Assembly: GCA_000231825.2 (NCBI GenBank)
Contig: JH720351.1
Location: 434,001-498,000, forward strand
Length of the DNA stretch: 64,000 nt
Reading direction: 5' to 3'
Origin: Tetrahymena elliotti 4EA
Taxonomy: Eukaryota > Ciliophora > Oligohymenophorea > Hymenostomatida > Tetrahymenidae
This document shows, piece by piece, positions 25,726 to 38,425 of this stretch. The position numbers and the translations under genes are program-made. A model generated the notes under the pieces. The model did not search any database, had not been told where the DNA came from, and saw nothing but the letters and a program-made list of their open reading frames with translations. Within the stretch, counting starts at the first letter, position 1. Each line of letters opens with the position of its first letter.

Positions 25726-27051
25726 TCATCTGAAAGTGTTTTTTTCATCTAAATTTCTTGCTAGCCTATTCTTATTCATACTTATCTTATCAGCGAGAGA
25801 ATTGATATCCTTTTTACCAATATATATATCTTTATTCATTTCATGAAGGAACTTAGGGTTATTTTGTTTACTATGTAAATCTTTAATATTAGACTCATCA
25901 TTATTATAGTCATTATCTTTATAGTCATCTTTGAATTCTTAGAGTCTTTCTTTTGCTAATTCTTTAGCGTTCTCTTACATTTCTCTTAGTCTTTCTTTTT
26001 TTTCTTCTTCAGTCATTTGTATTTTTTCTTCAGGTTTTAAATTATTTCTAAATTTTCTCTTCATTAATCCAAAATCTGGTCTCAAAAATCCATTGTCATC
26101 TTTAACTAATATATTTCCTACCTTCTTTTAGAGATATTGGTCATATTATATTTGCTTTAATTTAGATTCTGGAGACATAGATTTGGTACTGCTATTACTT
26201 CTGCTTCTACTTGTTCTCCTTGATTATTTATTCTTATCTGATCTTTGTTTTTTACTTCTGCTTTCATTTGAATTAGAGCGAGAAGAAGCACTTGAAGAAC
26301 TAGAAGAAGAGGATCTTGATTTTCTACTTTTCTTATCTTTTTTCTTACTTAATTTACTGCTATCTTTTTTGCTTTTATGAGAAGAACGAGAACGAGATCT
26401 AGATTTATTTTTATTCTTTTTACTTTCTTTTTCATCCTTGTTGCTGTGTTTTTTTTTCTTTTTGTCTTTCTTTTCTTTTTTATCTTTCTTGTCCTTCTTC
26501 TTTTTGCTTTTTGTATCACTTCCGTCTTTTTATTTTTTAAGCTCTTTCTATTTTCTAATTTCTTCCATAAATTTATTGACATCAAGAGGATTATTTAAGA
26601 GCTTTTCTCTCATTTTTTGTTCTTCTTGCATCATTTTGAATAAGGGATCTTCATGGATCAATGTAAAGTTTTCACATGTGCTGTTTGTAACCTCTTCAGT
26701 AACAATAGCTTAATACTTATTACTATTATCTCTAGGATCTTATGGCTTACTACCTGAAGGAAGATTATTTAAATCTACTTATTTACCAAGCAAGTATTAT
26801 TCTGTATCTTAAGGCTATTAACCAAGGATTGGATTATACATCCAATCCATTTTTTCCAGAGCACTTTTTGGAATTAAACCTGCTTCAACTTATGCAACTT
26901 TTAATTCATGAGCATGCTATTCTTCTAAAAGTTTCTTCTTATACTCTTCTTACTTTTGAATAGAACGTGCAGCTTCTTATTCTTTTTACCATACCCTGGC
27001 TATATTCTTAATAGAGCCTGTATGCCATTACTTTTTATTAAGATAATCCAT
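25726..27051 (-). CDS. CWC25: Pre-mRNA splicing factor CWC25 homologue
   Basis: An intronless frame of 442 codons, ATG at 27051 to TGA at 25728-25726. Residues 1-45 are the CIR-N/Cwf-type motif (MDYLNKKQWHTGSIKNIARV WQKEQEAARS), followed by the CWC25 signature LDWMY-type block (KMDWMYNP) and EQYLLGKQVD. Residues about 170-320 are a Lys-rich then Arg/Ser-rich low-complexity stretch (SRSRSRSSHKSKK, SSSSSSSSASSRSNS). The C terminus keeps the family ending: FLHEMNKDIYIGKKDINSL then ADKISMNKNRLAR. CWC25 enters the spliceosome after Prp2 remodelling and promotes the first transesterification, binding near the branch-site helix. Size is close to other CWC25 proteins. Apparent hydrophobic frames on the opposite strand at 26183-27162 are complements of the Lys/Ser/Arg codons, not genes. 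Confidence 0.9.
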
Positions 27052-27781
27052 TTTAAATTTATGCTTGCTTTTTTTATCAAAACTCTTTTCAAATTAAAAA
27101 TAAGACTGTTTTTAATTAAAAAAATATATAATGTTTGTCTGTCTATACAGAATTATTTTTAATAGAAATATTCAATCAAAAACAATTTAACAATAATTTG
27201 ATTTTGATCCTTGCTATTTCATTTGGTCATCTCCCTTTTAGTTTAATTACTGTCTAATTTTTTTAATTTATGGAGTAGACCAGACCAACTGTTTTGTCTT
27301 TTTATATGCTAGATTTAGCTTAATATTTATTAAACTAAAATTTTAAATTTGTTGCAACAATTAATTTTTTTTCTAAAGCAAAAAGGAATTTTTTTAATTT
27401 AAAGAGTTGAAAAATTAAAATATTTGAAATAATATTTTAATAAAACTTAATTAAATTTAAAGAAAGAATATTTGCTATTTGTTTAAAGATTAAAATGATT
27501 GATGTTCATTTTTTAAGAGGAATTAAGTTAAGGTAAAAATTTGATACTTTGTTTGAATTGGCAAAGGATCTGTATCTAAATTAAATTTAATAAATTTTTG
27601 AGATCATTCGAAAAAGTGAAAATTATGCATACATACATACAGCCAAGCATTGATTTGATTAGTTAATTGAATGCAAATTAGCAAGTGAGTGAGTGAGTGA
27701 GCAATTGAATTAAATCAAAGCATTGCAAACAGAAAGAAAAGAAAAATATAAAGAAATAAATTATTAAGTAAGTAGAAGAGA
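27052..27781. promoter_or_regulatory. Divergent promoter region, CWC25 / bL19m
   Basis: The only spacer between CWC25 (minus) and the mitoribosomal gene (plus), so both promoters lie in these 730 bases. It contains short CATA (near 27628) and GTGA (27684-27702) repeats. No protein frame is credible in it. Confidence 0.5.
27684..27702. repeat. GTGA tetranucleotide repeat
   Basis: Four to five tandem AGTG/GTGA units about 80 bases upstream of the bL19m start codon, unusual in this A/T-dominated spacer because of its G content. Confidence 0.85.
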
Positions 27782-28510
27782 ATGTTTTTAAGATAATAAC
27801 TACAAAAGGGCGTTTTTAATTTTACATAGTTAGTAAATTAGTAAAACAATAGCATAGTTTATAGATATAAGCCTTAGCGTTCTGTATTCGATAAGACAAG
27901 CTACATTGAGGACTATGTTGAAAGACCTAATAAATATCATAAATCTAGAAAGCCAAAATAAACAAAGTGGGACGATCCTAATTACACTTGGCCTCCAGTT
28001 TACCCTAAACCCACCAGATTGTAAGGATCAGCTTTGATTAAAGAAGTTGAATAGCGTGAAAAGTTAGCAATTGATCGTTAAAGAGAATTCAAAGTTCCTG
28101 AGTTTAGAGCTGGTGATATTATTTAATTCCATTTTTTGAAATCAATTAGTGAAGGTTATGGCAATACTGTCACTGGTATGTGCACTGCTAGATATAAAAA
28201 TAATTCTTTAATGGCTGGTTTTGATTGCGTATTCAGATTCCATGGTGTTGAAGTTTTTATGCACGTTAAGCAAAACTCACCTTTATTAACAGACTTAAAG
28301 GTTGTTGATAAATCCCATGGCACTATTAGATAGAAGCTCAACTACTTCTGGGACGATAGAACTAACACCGAGTAGGAATTAAAGAAAGCTATTATTAAGG
28401 GAGGTCATAAAAAGGGTAAAAGAACCGATATATATATGGAACGTAGACATCTCGAATAATCTAAAAGCAACGTTTTAGATAGATCCGAAGATCCTGTTCT
28501 TACCTATTGA
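27782..28510 (+). CDS. Mitochondrial ribosomal protein bL19m
   Basis: A single exon of 243 codons, TGA at 28508-28510. The start MFLRQQLQKGVFNFTQLVNQ is basic, lacks acidic residues and fits a mitochondrial presequence; the frame is continuous from it. The bL19 core spans about residues 103-190: FRAGDIIQFHFLKSISEGYG, VTGMCTARYKNNSLMAGFDC, VFRFHGVEVFMHVKQNSPLL, TDLKVVDKSHGTIRQKLNYF. This matches the bacterial bL19 pattern of an SH3-like barrel with GD, G-hydrophobic-A and LYY/LNYF blocks. bL19 lies at the interface of the two ribosomal subunits. The N-terminal extension (ERPNKYHKSRKPKQ...) and the basic tail (KGGHKKGKRTDIYMERRH) exceed bacterial length, as usual in mitoribosomes. Codon use is less AT-biased than neighbours, consistent with good expression. 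Confidence 0.9.
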
Positions 28511-29632
28511 TTAAGCTAAACAAATAATAAGTAAATCCATATTTATTTGTTGGTTGAAGTTGTAAAAAGAAAGGCTGTTTTAAATGAGAATATTTATTAA
28601 ATTACTATTAAATCAATGAATCCATCAAGAAAATTCTAAAAAAATCTTCTTGAAAGTAAATTAAACAAAAGCAGTCATCTACCTAACTAAAATTGTTTTC
28701 TTAAAAATGAATTTATTTTTATTTATATCAAGTTTCTTTTTTATACATAATTGTCATCTTTAAGAATAAATGCATTCATTTTATTTAAAGCTAGATGTTT
28801 TTTCTCATTTAATTTCTATTTATATCCTTTCTAAATCTTTTTTTAGCATTTGTGCTGCAATATTTATATCAATTTTTTTATTTCTTTGATTTTTTAAATA
28901 ATTTAAAATCATTTTCCATCAATTTTAATCTTAAAGACAAACAGAAAGTATCTTAAAAACCTCTAAACCTTTTCATTTTGATAATAAATGTAAAGAATAA
29001 AATAAAAATATTAATAAATTTATTATTATTAATTCTTGAAATGTTCATGTAATCATACAGAATGAATAATGCTTCTAAAAAAGCATCAAACATTTTATTT
29101 TTTGTTCTAAATTACATTATCTTTATTGAATAAATTTCTACAATATCCAACTTTATTTTTTTGAAGATAGCTAAAATAATTAAATTTATATTTTGATTTA
29201 CTGTTTTAATATGATTTATAAATTCTGAAAACATTTTGATAATTTTAAAAAAGATGCCGATAGTTGGAACATACCAAAGTTAAATTCTTTTGAAATAATT
29301 TTATTTGGAATTCAAATCAATGTGATTATTTTTTTATTCAAAAATATGTTTTTTGTTTTTTATTTTAAATTAGTATCTACCCTATTTTAAAATATTTATT
29401 TTTATAGAGTTTACTTTATTTAAACAATTTATTCTAGTTTAAAAAGCTGATAGATAATTTTACATAGATTTGAAATATTTATTTAATAACTAAGTTTTTT
29501 TCAAAATGAATATCTTTTTAATTACTCTACTTTTTTGATGATAATTGATATATTTATAAATATATCCTTAGTTTATTGATTGAACAGATTTTAATAATTC
29601 ACAAAATATTTTAATAAAAACAAAAGAAGAAT
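28511..29632. other. Spacer, no gene seen
   Basis: It lies between two plus-strand genes. A/T runs with frequent TGA in all frames; it includes the bL19m 3' UTR and the NPRL2 promoter. Nothing else was recognised. Confidence 0.6.
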
Positions 29633-31240
29633 ATGGATAATTAGAATCATTAGCCTAGCTGCATAAATTTAATAGCTGAAGCCATATTTGTCTGCGAATT
29701 TCATGATATAGTTGGTAATGCTATAGTTTATTGCTATCCAGAGTAAATTCTATCTATTCAATTTATATTTTTCAAGATTATCTAATCATTAACTTTATTA
29801 ATCTTATTTGCTAGAGATGAGCTAAAGAAAGACTTCGATTAAATTTAAGATTTTGTAATTCCTAAAGATGAACTCTGTGGTAAGTTGATAATAACGTAAA
29901 TAATTTTATTTTATTTTAAATTAAGAAGGAATTTAAAAAATATTTTCCATAATTAGAGAATTTAGGTAGCATTATTATGTTCTTGGATTACCAATTTTAT
30001 TAAGAAACAAAGAAAAAGTAAAAAAACACTTTAGAATTTTGTAAATTTTCATAAAAATAAAATAATTATGAATTAGGAGAAAATTTATTCAAGAGAAAAA
30101 TATATTTTCAATATCTGTATAATGGTAAGAAAAGAGCAATATTTATCTAGAAAATTTTGGTACTAAGAAATAACAAGAAAGTTGGCTTTCTTTTTTACCT
30201 CTTTGGAAGTAAAATTAACACTTTTGAGAATAATATTTTACAAAGAAATGATAATAAATAGATAGAAACTCACGTTATATATAAGAATGATAAAGCAGTT
30301 ATCTCAGAAAAAATTTAAAATTTATACTAGTCATTAAATTAAGAGAAAGAATGCTTACTAGAATACAATGAAGAGTAGTATGTATTTATTAAATATATAG
30401 ATTCTATTAAACCTTAGGGAGTTGAAGATAATGTTGTTGAAATAAAAGATTATCTAGTACCTCTTCCCTTATTTTGTAAAATATTAATGCTTAAATATAC
30501 TTAATTAAACTATTTTTTTAGCTAGCAAAGCTTTAGATGGCGTATTAGAATAATTTGACTCTGAACTATATAAAGTGTATAAAGAGATAAATGGAGAAAA
30601 GTGTGTTAAGAAAATATCAAGAGATTTAAATAAAGACCTATAGAAATTAAAAATATGCTTAAAAAATCTTTATTACCATAATATGATTAAATTTGTTGAT
30701 ATATTCAGATTAAATAACCACTACTAAGTTACATCTAAAATACATGATTTTATGTAGAATTAATAGCTTCAATAACTTTGTATTAGATACATTATAGTCA
30801 ATCAAGAAAGAAAAATAGATCCCTCTGAAATCATATATTTATATCTCTAGTTTTAGAAATAAAAATCAGTTTAAGATATTGTATTAGAAAATAGACACAG
30901 ATTTGAAAAAATTAACTTAGTTTAGTTTGTTCACTTTGGTATAATACATGAATTGATAGAAAGAGTCCATTTGTACATTTTAGCAAACAGAGAAATAGAC
31001 CTTTTTAATGAAAAAAATATTCAATAACTTTTAAATGACGAAGAATATAAACCTTCTAAAAAAGTTAATCACATGAAGCTGAATTAAAACTAAAATCTAA
31101 TTTAAATTAAAAACACCGAGTTCAAAGATTTTGTGAGAAGAAATTCTCCTTTGGATTAAATTTTAGTTGAATTTTAAATTACAGAAGAGTAATTTAGGAG
31201 TATTTAAGATATTACTAATATGCAGCTTATTTATCGTTGA
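29633..31240 (+). CDS. NPRL2: NPRL2 homologue, GATOR1/SEACIT complex subunit
   Basis: Six exons by frame and family motif: 29633-29742, 29815-29895, 29966-30017, 30077-30208, 30262-30475, 30522-31240; 435 aa. The N terminus matches the NPRL2 longin domain: AIFVCEFHDIVGNAIVYCYP, then DFVIPKDELCGKLIITQ, HYYVLGLPILLRNKE, IYSREKYIFNICIM and KLAFFFTSLE. The middle reads ISEKIQNLYQSLNQEKECLL. The winged-helix C-terminal half reads KVYKEINGEKCVKKISRDLN, LKNLYYHNMIKFVDIFRLNN, QFVHFGIIHELIERVHLYIL and ends MQLIYR. NPRL2 with NPRL3 and DEPDC5 forms the GAP for Rag GTPases that restrains TORC1 when amino acids are scarce. Each splice was chosen because it restores the next family motif; phases sum to an intact frame. 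It is slightly longer than the human protein. Confidence 0.9.
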
Positions 31241-32105
31241 TGTTTGCTATTCAAAAAAGTTAAAATGTTGTATATTTTATAAAGAATAAAAGCTCAAATA
31301 GATAACACATAATTTCTTAAATGTTCAACATCAAATTTATTAATGTCAAATTTAACTTTCTATGAAAAATATTTGACTGATCCTTTATTTTACTCTTAAA
31401 TTTGAGTTATTGATATCAAATAATTTTTTAGTTTTTTTCCAAAAAAATATTTCATTTATTTATTAATTAGAATATTAATTAACAAAAAAAATTCAATTTT
31501 TTTTTCTCATGTTCAGCCATAAAATCATTCAATTAATTAAAATTCGAGTTGTTGAAAAGTAGATTAGTTAAAATATAATCTTTACATAAATACTCAATTA
31601 GTTATTCATAAGTACTTTATTTTAAAATAAAACGTTTTGTGAAATTAGGGTTAAAAAGATATCCCTTTATAAAATATTTATTACAAATATGTTTCATCAT
31701 AAATAACTCATAGCTAAATATTACTCATATTTTTATATTTAATTTTTTGTACCCATCCTAAATAGACTTGATAGTGACCTAGAGAAAAATAATGAAAAAA
31801 ATACTTTTTGATTGAAAGAACTGGTTGATTTGGGGTTGAGTTGAATTTTATCTAAAATATTTTACTTATGAAATTAAATAATAATTTAGGAATATAAATA
31901 AGTAAATAATATTCAACTTTTTTGTGATTTTGCTTTTCAAATTTAATGGTTTATTTAAATAGTGAGGATTGTAAGAAGAAATTATAATTAATAAATAGAC
32001 ATAAATTTTATATCAGTATTTTTCAAAGATACTATTTAATAATACAAAATTTCAAAAAAGTTCACAAATTATTTATTATAGAAGTGTAAATAGGTTTTAA
32101 TAGAT
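31241..32105. other. Spacer, no gene seen
   Basis: It lies between the NPRL2 and TAF2 genes on the same strand. AT-rich, with no frame or motif of note. Confidence 0.6.
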
Positions 32106-35100
32106 ATGGCATATAGGTTGCATGTAGAAAAGCAATCAATAACTTTAGAAATAGATCCATAAGGAAGGAAAATCAAAGGACAGACAAAGTTTTTACTGAC
32201 TATAGTTGAAGGATTTGAAAATAAAGAAAATCAGAATAATAATAAAAATTTTTAAAATGATAGTTAAAAGAATATCAAAAAAGAAGGGTTGGATGGGCTT
32301 AATGACCTTACAAAATAGCAATCTATGGCAGGAGATGCTAAAGCATAAAATTTATAAAGGAATATGAGTGTTTTATCAGATATAGATGACAGAATGATAG
32401 AGGAAAAAATGAATTTAGAAGGGATAGATAAAGATGGATTAGGCAAAAAAGAAGAAAATGAAATTCCAGATCACATGAATATGCATTTATATGCACAATA
32501 AATGAATCTAACAAATATACTTTATCAAAAAATATAAGGCGATGATTTATTAAATTTAAGGGAGTATTATTATATGTCTCCTGAAAAATAAGCATTGATT
32601 TTATCTTCAATACTTCCAACTCCTGTCTCTATTGATTAATATATAGTAACACATCGTAAATGCTTTGAAAATAAAGAAATATCTGGAATTCAGCTATTTT
32701 TTGATGTTGATAAAGAATTAATGCAAAGTGCAATTGATAATTAGGATGAAAATATAAACGATGATCCAAATTAAAACTAAGTAGATACATTAAATTATTA
32801 AGGTTTACTAACAGTTGAATACGAAATGGAAAATCCTGTTGCAGGTATTCGCTTTTTAGAAAATGAAAGATATGTTAATACACAAGATAATGAGTTTAGT
32901 GATATTTAAACAGTTAAAATTAATGAAGTTTTTGTTTTAACTGAGTATTTTGTGAGGTGTGCTTAATACTGGGTTCCCAGTTTAGATAGAGAAGTTTTCA
33001 TTACAGATCTTAATGTTATTGTTTAAAGCGATAAGACAATATTTTAATAATAAGAATATGATTATTTAGCCTTGTGTTCAGGAGATTTAAAGGAATAACT
33101 TGTTGATGAAAATGGCAAGATGCTTTTTAAATATTCAATTTAAAAGAAAATTAAAACAGATCATATTGGTATATGCATTGGCAAATTTAAAACAGAGCTC
33201 TCCAATTTTAAGACATAAAAAAATAATCAAGTGTTAATAGCCTCTAGCATTGGTGTTGACAAAAAGAGGTTAGATGTAACTTTAATGCATATAGAATCTA
33301 TTTTAAAGTCAATAGCTTAACAGCAACTTTAGGATTTATCTGAATATCTAAATATCTATAAAGTGATTTTCCTTCCAAATATTTTTACTTAAAGTCATAT
33401 GACTGTCACAGTTTTTGAAGAAAACGACTCTAACTAAACTCCTTTTTAGAGTAATAAGTTAATAGCAAATTCTATGTATAATTATCAAGAAAATATTACC
33501 AAATAATTTGATTATACATTAGATTAGCTTCCTTAAAGTTTTTACAAGCTTGGATTCATAGATGAGTTTTTTCTTGCTCCTTTATTAGCTTAAACTCAAA
33601 TAGAATAAAATTTTAGACTTCTTCAATACTTCAAATTGATTAATTTTTCAATATGTCAATAAAAAGTCTCTGTTGGTACTAGGTATCATGTTGATTATTG
33701 GATTCTAATAGGTGTAAATGGTAATTTAATTTATAAAGTAGAGAATATTTGATGAATGTAAAACTTGTTTCAAATAATTAATAGGTTATATGACTGATTT
33801 GTATTACAAAACGCTTCTGAGTGATGTAATTTTTATTAAAAATAATTTATATAATAGTTTTTTGTTTATCATTTAAAAAGAAAGAAAATGCTTTTGAGTT
33901 CAGATTACTCATGGCGAAGTAGTTTGAGAAATTGAACTATTTAGTTGAGCAAGGAGAAGAAGTTGCTCCGTTATCATGTGCCGATGAGTTAACTTTCGGC
34001 TTTGAAAAATTTGTTGATGAAGTTTATATACTAAAGGCTAGATTAATATTCCACATACTAGCTATAAAATGTAATAGTAAAGGAAGTGAGTTTGTCAACT
34101 CTATCCTTGATAGTGCAGAGAAAGATTAAAAAATAACAACAGATTATATTTTTAGATTTATTCATAAAAATTACTCAATAAAAGATAAAAATTTTAGAAA
34201 ATAATTTATTGAATAAACTGGTATACCTCATTTTGCATTTGAGTATGAAGATTCTCGTAAAGAAAATAAAGTAAAAACACTTTTATTGTTCTGTGGCCAG
34301 TTTTTTATTATTTAATAATTTTCTTTTAAAAGATTTCTGTCTAAGTGACATAAACAGCTTTGTAGGAAGAATATTTCAGATATCATAATTATTATAGGAA
34401 TGAGCTTGAAAAAAAGAATTGTATTCACTCACCATAAATGAAAATGTTAGAAAATGAAACTATTGGTGAGTAAGGAGATTCTTCTGATGAAGAAGGAGAA
34501 GAGTCTAAAAGTTAGGTTCACAAAGATGAGAAACCTAAAATAATAACAAAAGACAATCTTGGTAATGGAAGATTGATTGTCCCATAAATATTAAAATCAT
34601 CTAGATTTTTCTAAGGAAAACTTGAATTGATCGTATCAGAAGTAAGAGACAAAGATCAATAAAATGTGTCTATTTCAAAAGATGATGAAATTAAAATGAT
34701 CACACTTGATAAGAACCACAAATTCAAAAGAGATGTTGCCTACAGATCTGAAACTCGTAAAAACAATGGTAAAAAGAAGGATGATGATGAAGATGATAGC
34801 AAAAAAAAGCAGTAAGGTAAAATAAACAAATAAATTTATTTTAATTAAAGTTTATTACTTTCATATTTTTTATTTAGGCAAGAAGAAACAAGATGAACTG
34901 GAGAAGGTATGGATAAAAATAGATCCCTCAAATAAATATCTGCTTTCTTTGGATTTTCCTTAATAGAATCTTCATTCACTGTTAACTCAGTTGATGAAGG
35001 ATAAGAAACATAGATACAAATATATTTCTGTTACTCTCTATCTACTTAGATAGCTTAGAAATAAAAATTATGATTAGGATTCATATGATATAGTTAAAAA

Positions 35101-37072
35101 TTTAAAGCTTATTATTTAAAAGGATGATCTAGAAACAGATCTTTAAGTGGAAATTTTGGATGTTATTATTAGAAATTCATCAAAAGTTAAAAAGGCTAGG
35201 CAAGAATGTTTTAATCTCCTAGAGGAACTCATTAAAAAGAATGTTATTGGCTAAGATAAATCTCTTTTGCCTAATAATTTTTAAAGTTACAAGAAGTACA
35301 TGATACTAATGACTATTATAAGAGGTCTTCCATACTGCTATGATGAAAATATATCAGTTGATGCTGACAAATAATATCCTCCTGAAAACACTATCAGATA
35401 TCTACTCAAGCTTGTTAAAGAGAATGATAATTCAATTAATAGATTTGATGATTCAATTTATAGAGCTAATTTAATTGGTTCTCTTTTGCTGACTAATCAC
35501 CCTTACTTTAAAAAGACAATCTTGAAGGAAGTTATTAGGTAAATATTCACTTTGAAAATTTTTAAAATATTTAAAATACAATTTATTAAATAGATGCTTA
35601 GAGCTAGAATATATAGAATGCTCTTTGAATGATGTTGTTTTTAAGGCTATTATTATGAATTATTATTTCTTCTTGATGAAGAATGAATTAATTTGCAAAA
35701 ATAAATTTGGAGAAGGTGAAGAAGATGAAATAGAAGATATTAAAGTAGAGTAATATGATAAAATCGAAGAAGAATAAAATGGTAAGTTAATTAACGGATA
35801 CAGTAATTCTGATAAAAATGGTAATGCAAATGGAAATGGGATTAATCTTTCTAAGGCGAAAGAGTCAAAAGGGGCAGTTGTTTAAACTGAAAATTAAGAT
35901 CTTTAGGTCTTTATCGATTAAATTAATTAATAAATATAAGATTTTAAAATTTAGAAAAATTAAGTTAATATGAAAGGCATTTATCTTTATGATAAATTCT
36001 TAAGAAAGGAAGATTCAAATTCCTATCTTCCTCATTAGATGTTTATGTATCTAATCAAAAAAATTGAAAAAGCTAGATTAAATTTTGTAAAGTGTTAAGA
36101 TTACATAAATTATCTTGCCATTTTAAAGTAATATGTTCATGTCAATATAAACAGCTTTATTGAAGATATGTAATTCAAATTAGATTATCATTAAAACATG
36201 CTCTTTGCTTCTGTGCTATGGGAATAACTTGTATCTTCAGCTTCACTTGTCAATCCATATGTTAGGTTATATTGGATTAAGATGTATAGGTAAAATATTG
36301 TTTTTATTTTTAAAGAATTATATTTTAATTTTAAAAAATTAGGGATATCTATTTCCATTGGGCACCTTTTTGCACAATTTTGAAAAAGATGTATGTGCAA
36401 GAGGAAGAAGATATAGGTTTTTGTGTTGATAAAAATTGGATTAATTGGTCAAAAAGTGATGGAGATAAGAAAGATTAATCTGATGAACAAAAATATAGGC
36501 AAATTTTTAAGTAGAAAAAAAGAAAAAGAATTAACTCAGAAATTAATATTAAAGATTAAATTTTAAGTTTTTGTAAAAAAGATAAGGGAAATATTAATGT
36601 TATAAGAATATCTAAATTTATTTTGGACTTTTTGATCAAGTAAACAGATCACTAAAATAAAATGAATCATGAAATGAAATAGAATAACGGAGTTATGGAT
36701 GCTAACTCTAACAACATTACAATCAATGTAAAATTGTAAACATTTAAATAAGTTAAGAGAAGCTTGAAAAAAGATAAATATAAAACTTTTGAAGAAGTCA
36801 AAAGACAAACACTCTAAGTTCCAGATGAGTATATGAACTAATAAAAAATAAATTCTAAATAATGTACTTTGCTTAAGGAATTAATTAATCATTGCTTTGA
36901 CACAGCATCTGAAATATATAATGGTCACTTAAAAAAGCAAAAAAATGCTAATATAGATAATAATAACTAAATTATCACTTAATAGTATAAAAATCAAATT
37001 AAAAATTTAGCTCCACCCGGATAACCTTAGCGTCGTGTCAGTATTCAAGAAGAAAAAAATAGATTTTATTGA
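32106..37072 (+). CDS. TAF2: TAF2 homologue, TFIID subunit
   Basis: Seven exons: 32106-33720, 33785-33825, 33881-34270, 34333-34816, 34878-35538, 35594-36289, 36343-37072; 1538 aa. The N-terminal half follows the M1-aminopeptidase fold of TAF2: YRLHVEKQSITLEIDPQGRK, EYFVRCAQYWVPSLDRE, LALCSGDLKEQL, KTDHIGICIGKFKTEL, IFLPNIFTQSHMTVTVFEEN, and YWILIGVNGYMTDLYYKTLL rebuilt across the first intron. No HExxH zinc motif is seen, as expected for the catalytically dead TAF2. The middle has KLELIVSEVRDKDQQNVSI and the C-terminal half is helical and HEAT-like (LLKLVKENDNSINRFDDSIY). Insertions: an Asn/Asp-rich block at about residues 40-130, an acidic block near DSSDEEGEESKSQ, and a Lys/Asp tract. In TFIID, TAF2 contacts the initiator and downstream promoter. 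It is larger than animal TAF2 because of the inserts. Confidence 0.9.
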
Positions 37073-38425
37073 GATGAATCTTCATTCAAATAAAAATATA
37101 TCAATTTAAAATATTTTAATAAATAAATAAATTATTCTTTTTATCAATTTTTTAGTTAAAATTTATTCAAAGTTTTTTTTTGTTTGTACTAGTAGATAAA
37201 TAATAATAATATAAATTAATCAATTTCTATTTTTCATCAAATTCCTCTATCTTTTGAATTTTAAAATTATAGGAAAAAGAAAGAGAATGATTCTATTCTT
37301 TTTAGTAAAATTTAAGATAAGCTTAAAATTATATGGAAATTTTGTTTTAATTAATTTTATTTTTTTCAAAAAAAATTATTTTAAATATTAATCTTTGAAG
37401 CAAAAATTACTTTCACTAAGAATTAAATTTCTTTTAATGTTAGCTATTTTAATCTAAAGTACTGTATTCAAAAAAACCTTAAAATGTTTTATGGGCTAAA
37501 ATTAAAAAATATGTTGAAATCTCCTATGAATAATCATCAAAAATCAAATAATTTAGATTAATTCTAAAGCATCAATTTTTTATTTCTGTTTGTTTTTATT
37601 TACTCATTCACTGATTTAATAAAGTTTAGGTTTAAATTTATTTTTATCTTCAATAATAAAGTATGAAAATCTCTAATTTATATAATTAACTAACTAACTT
37701 TAAAATTGTTAATGTAGTCTATCTACCCAAAAAGAGATGGTTTTTCTGAATTGATTAATTTTTGATCATAAATCACAAACTTTCAGTCCAAATACAACTC
37801 TCCAAATTCTGAAAAATTTACTTAGTTTTGTAACTAATTTTTTTAGGCAAATTTTTTTTCATCAGGTACAAATGATAATAAAAAAAATTACAATGAAGTT
37901 GATGAAATCTAACAGGAACATAAAATAAATTAGACTAATATAATAATATTAACAACTCTCCAGAGAGTATTTAGAATGTTTTTCATTTTAGAGGAGCAAA
38001 CCTTCAAAAATAAAAGAAAAACCTAAATAAAAAATATCAACACAAAATGAAATTAAAGCTTACTTTAAAAACAATAATAATTTAATATTATAGATATTGT
38101 AATTCTATTTTTGTTTGAAAAAAGTATTTTTTTCAGAAACTAAATTTTTTTTTCTTTTAATTAAAGCTTTACCTATTTTCTCACTTTTAGTAATTTTAAA
38201 TTCAATGAAAAACATAATATAAATGAAAAACTCTCTATTGGAAGACCAAAAAAATTTAATAATTGTGAGATAGCGATGTTTTATAGTATTTATTATGATG
38301 ATATTTATATGATTAATTGTTTGAATTTATAAAAACAGATTGATTAATTAATTAAAGTAAAGGAGATACAATAATCAATTTACAGGAATCATTTATGTTA
38401 CTAAATATAAATTAAGAATTTCTTA
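37073..38425. other. Convergent spacer with unresolved plus-strand open pieces
   Basis: It lies between TAF2 (plus) and TPR gene A (minus). Plus-strand pieces look partly coding: from about 37711 MQSIYPKRDGFSELINF then an in-frame TGA and continuing SKYNSPNSEKFTQF, then NDNKKNYNEVDEIQQEHK near 37875-37930, and after a TTTTAG near 38190 NFKFNEKHNINEKLSIGRPK. No consistent set of GT-AG introns joins them. It could be a decayed small gene, the TAF2 3' UTR, or chance. Confidence 0.3.

Noticed and set aside
26183..27162. Poly-Leu/Phe plus-strand frames
   Set aside because: Complement of the Lys/Ser/Arg-rich CWC25 gene.
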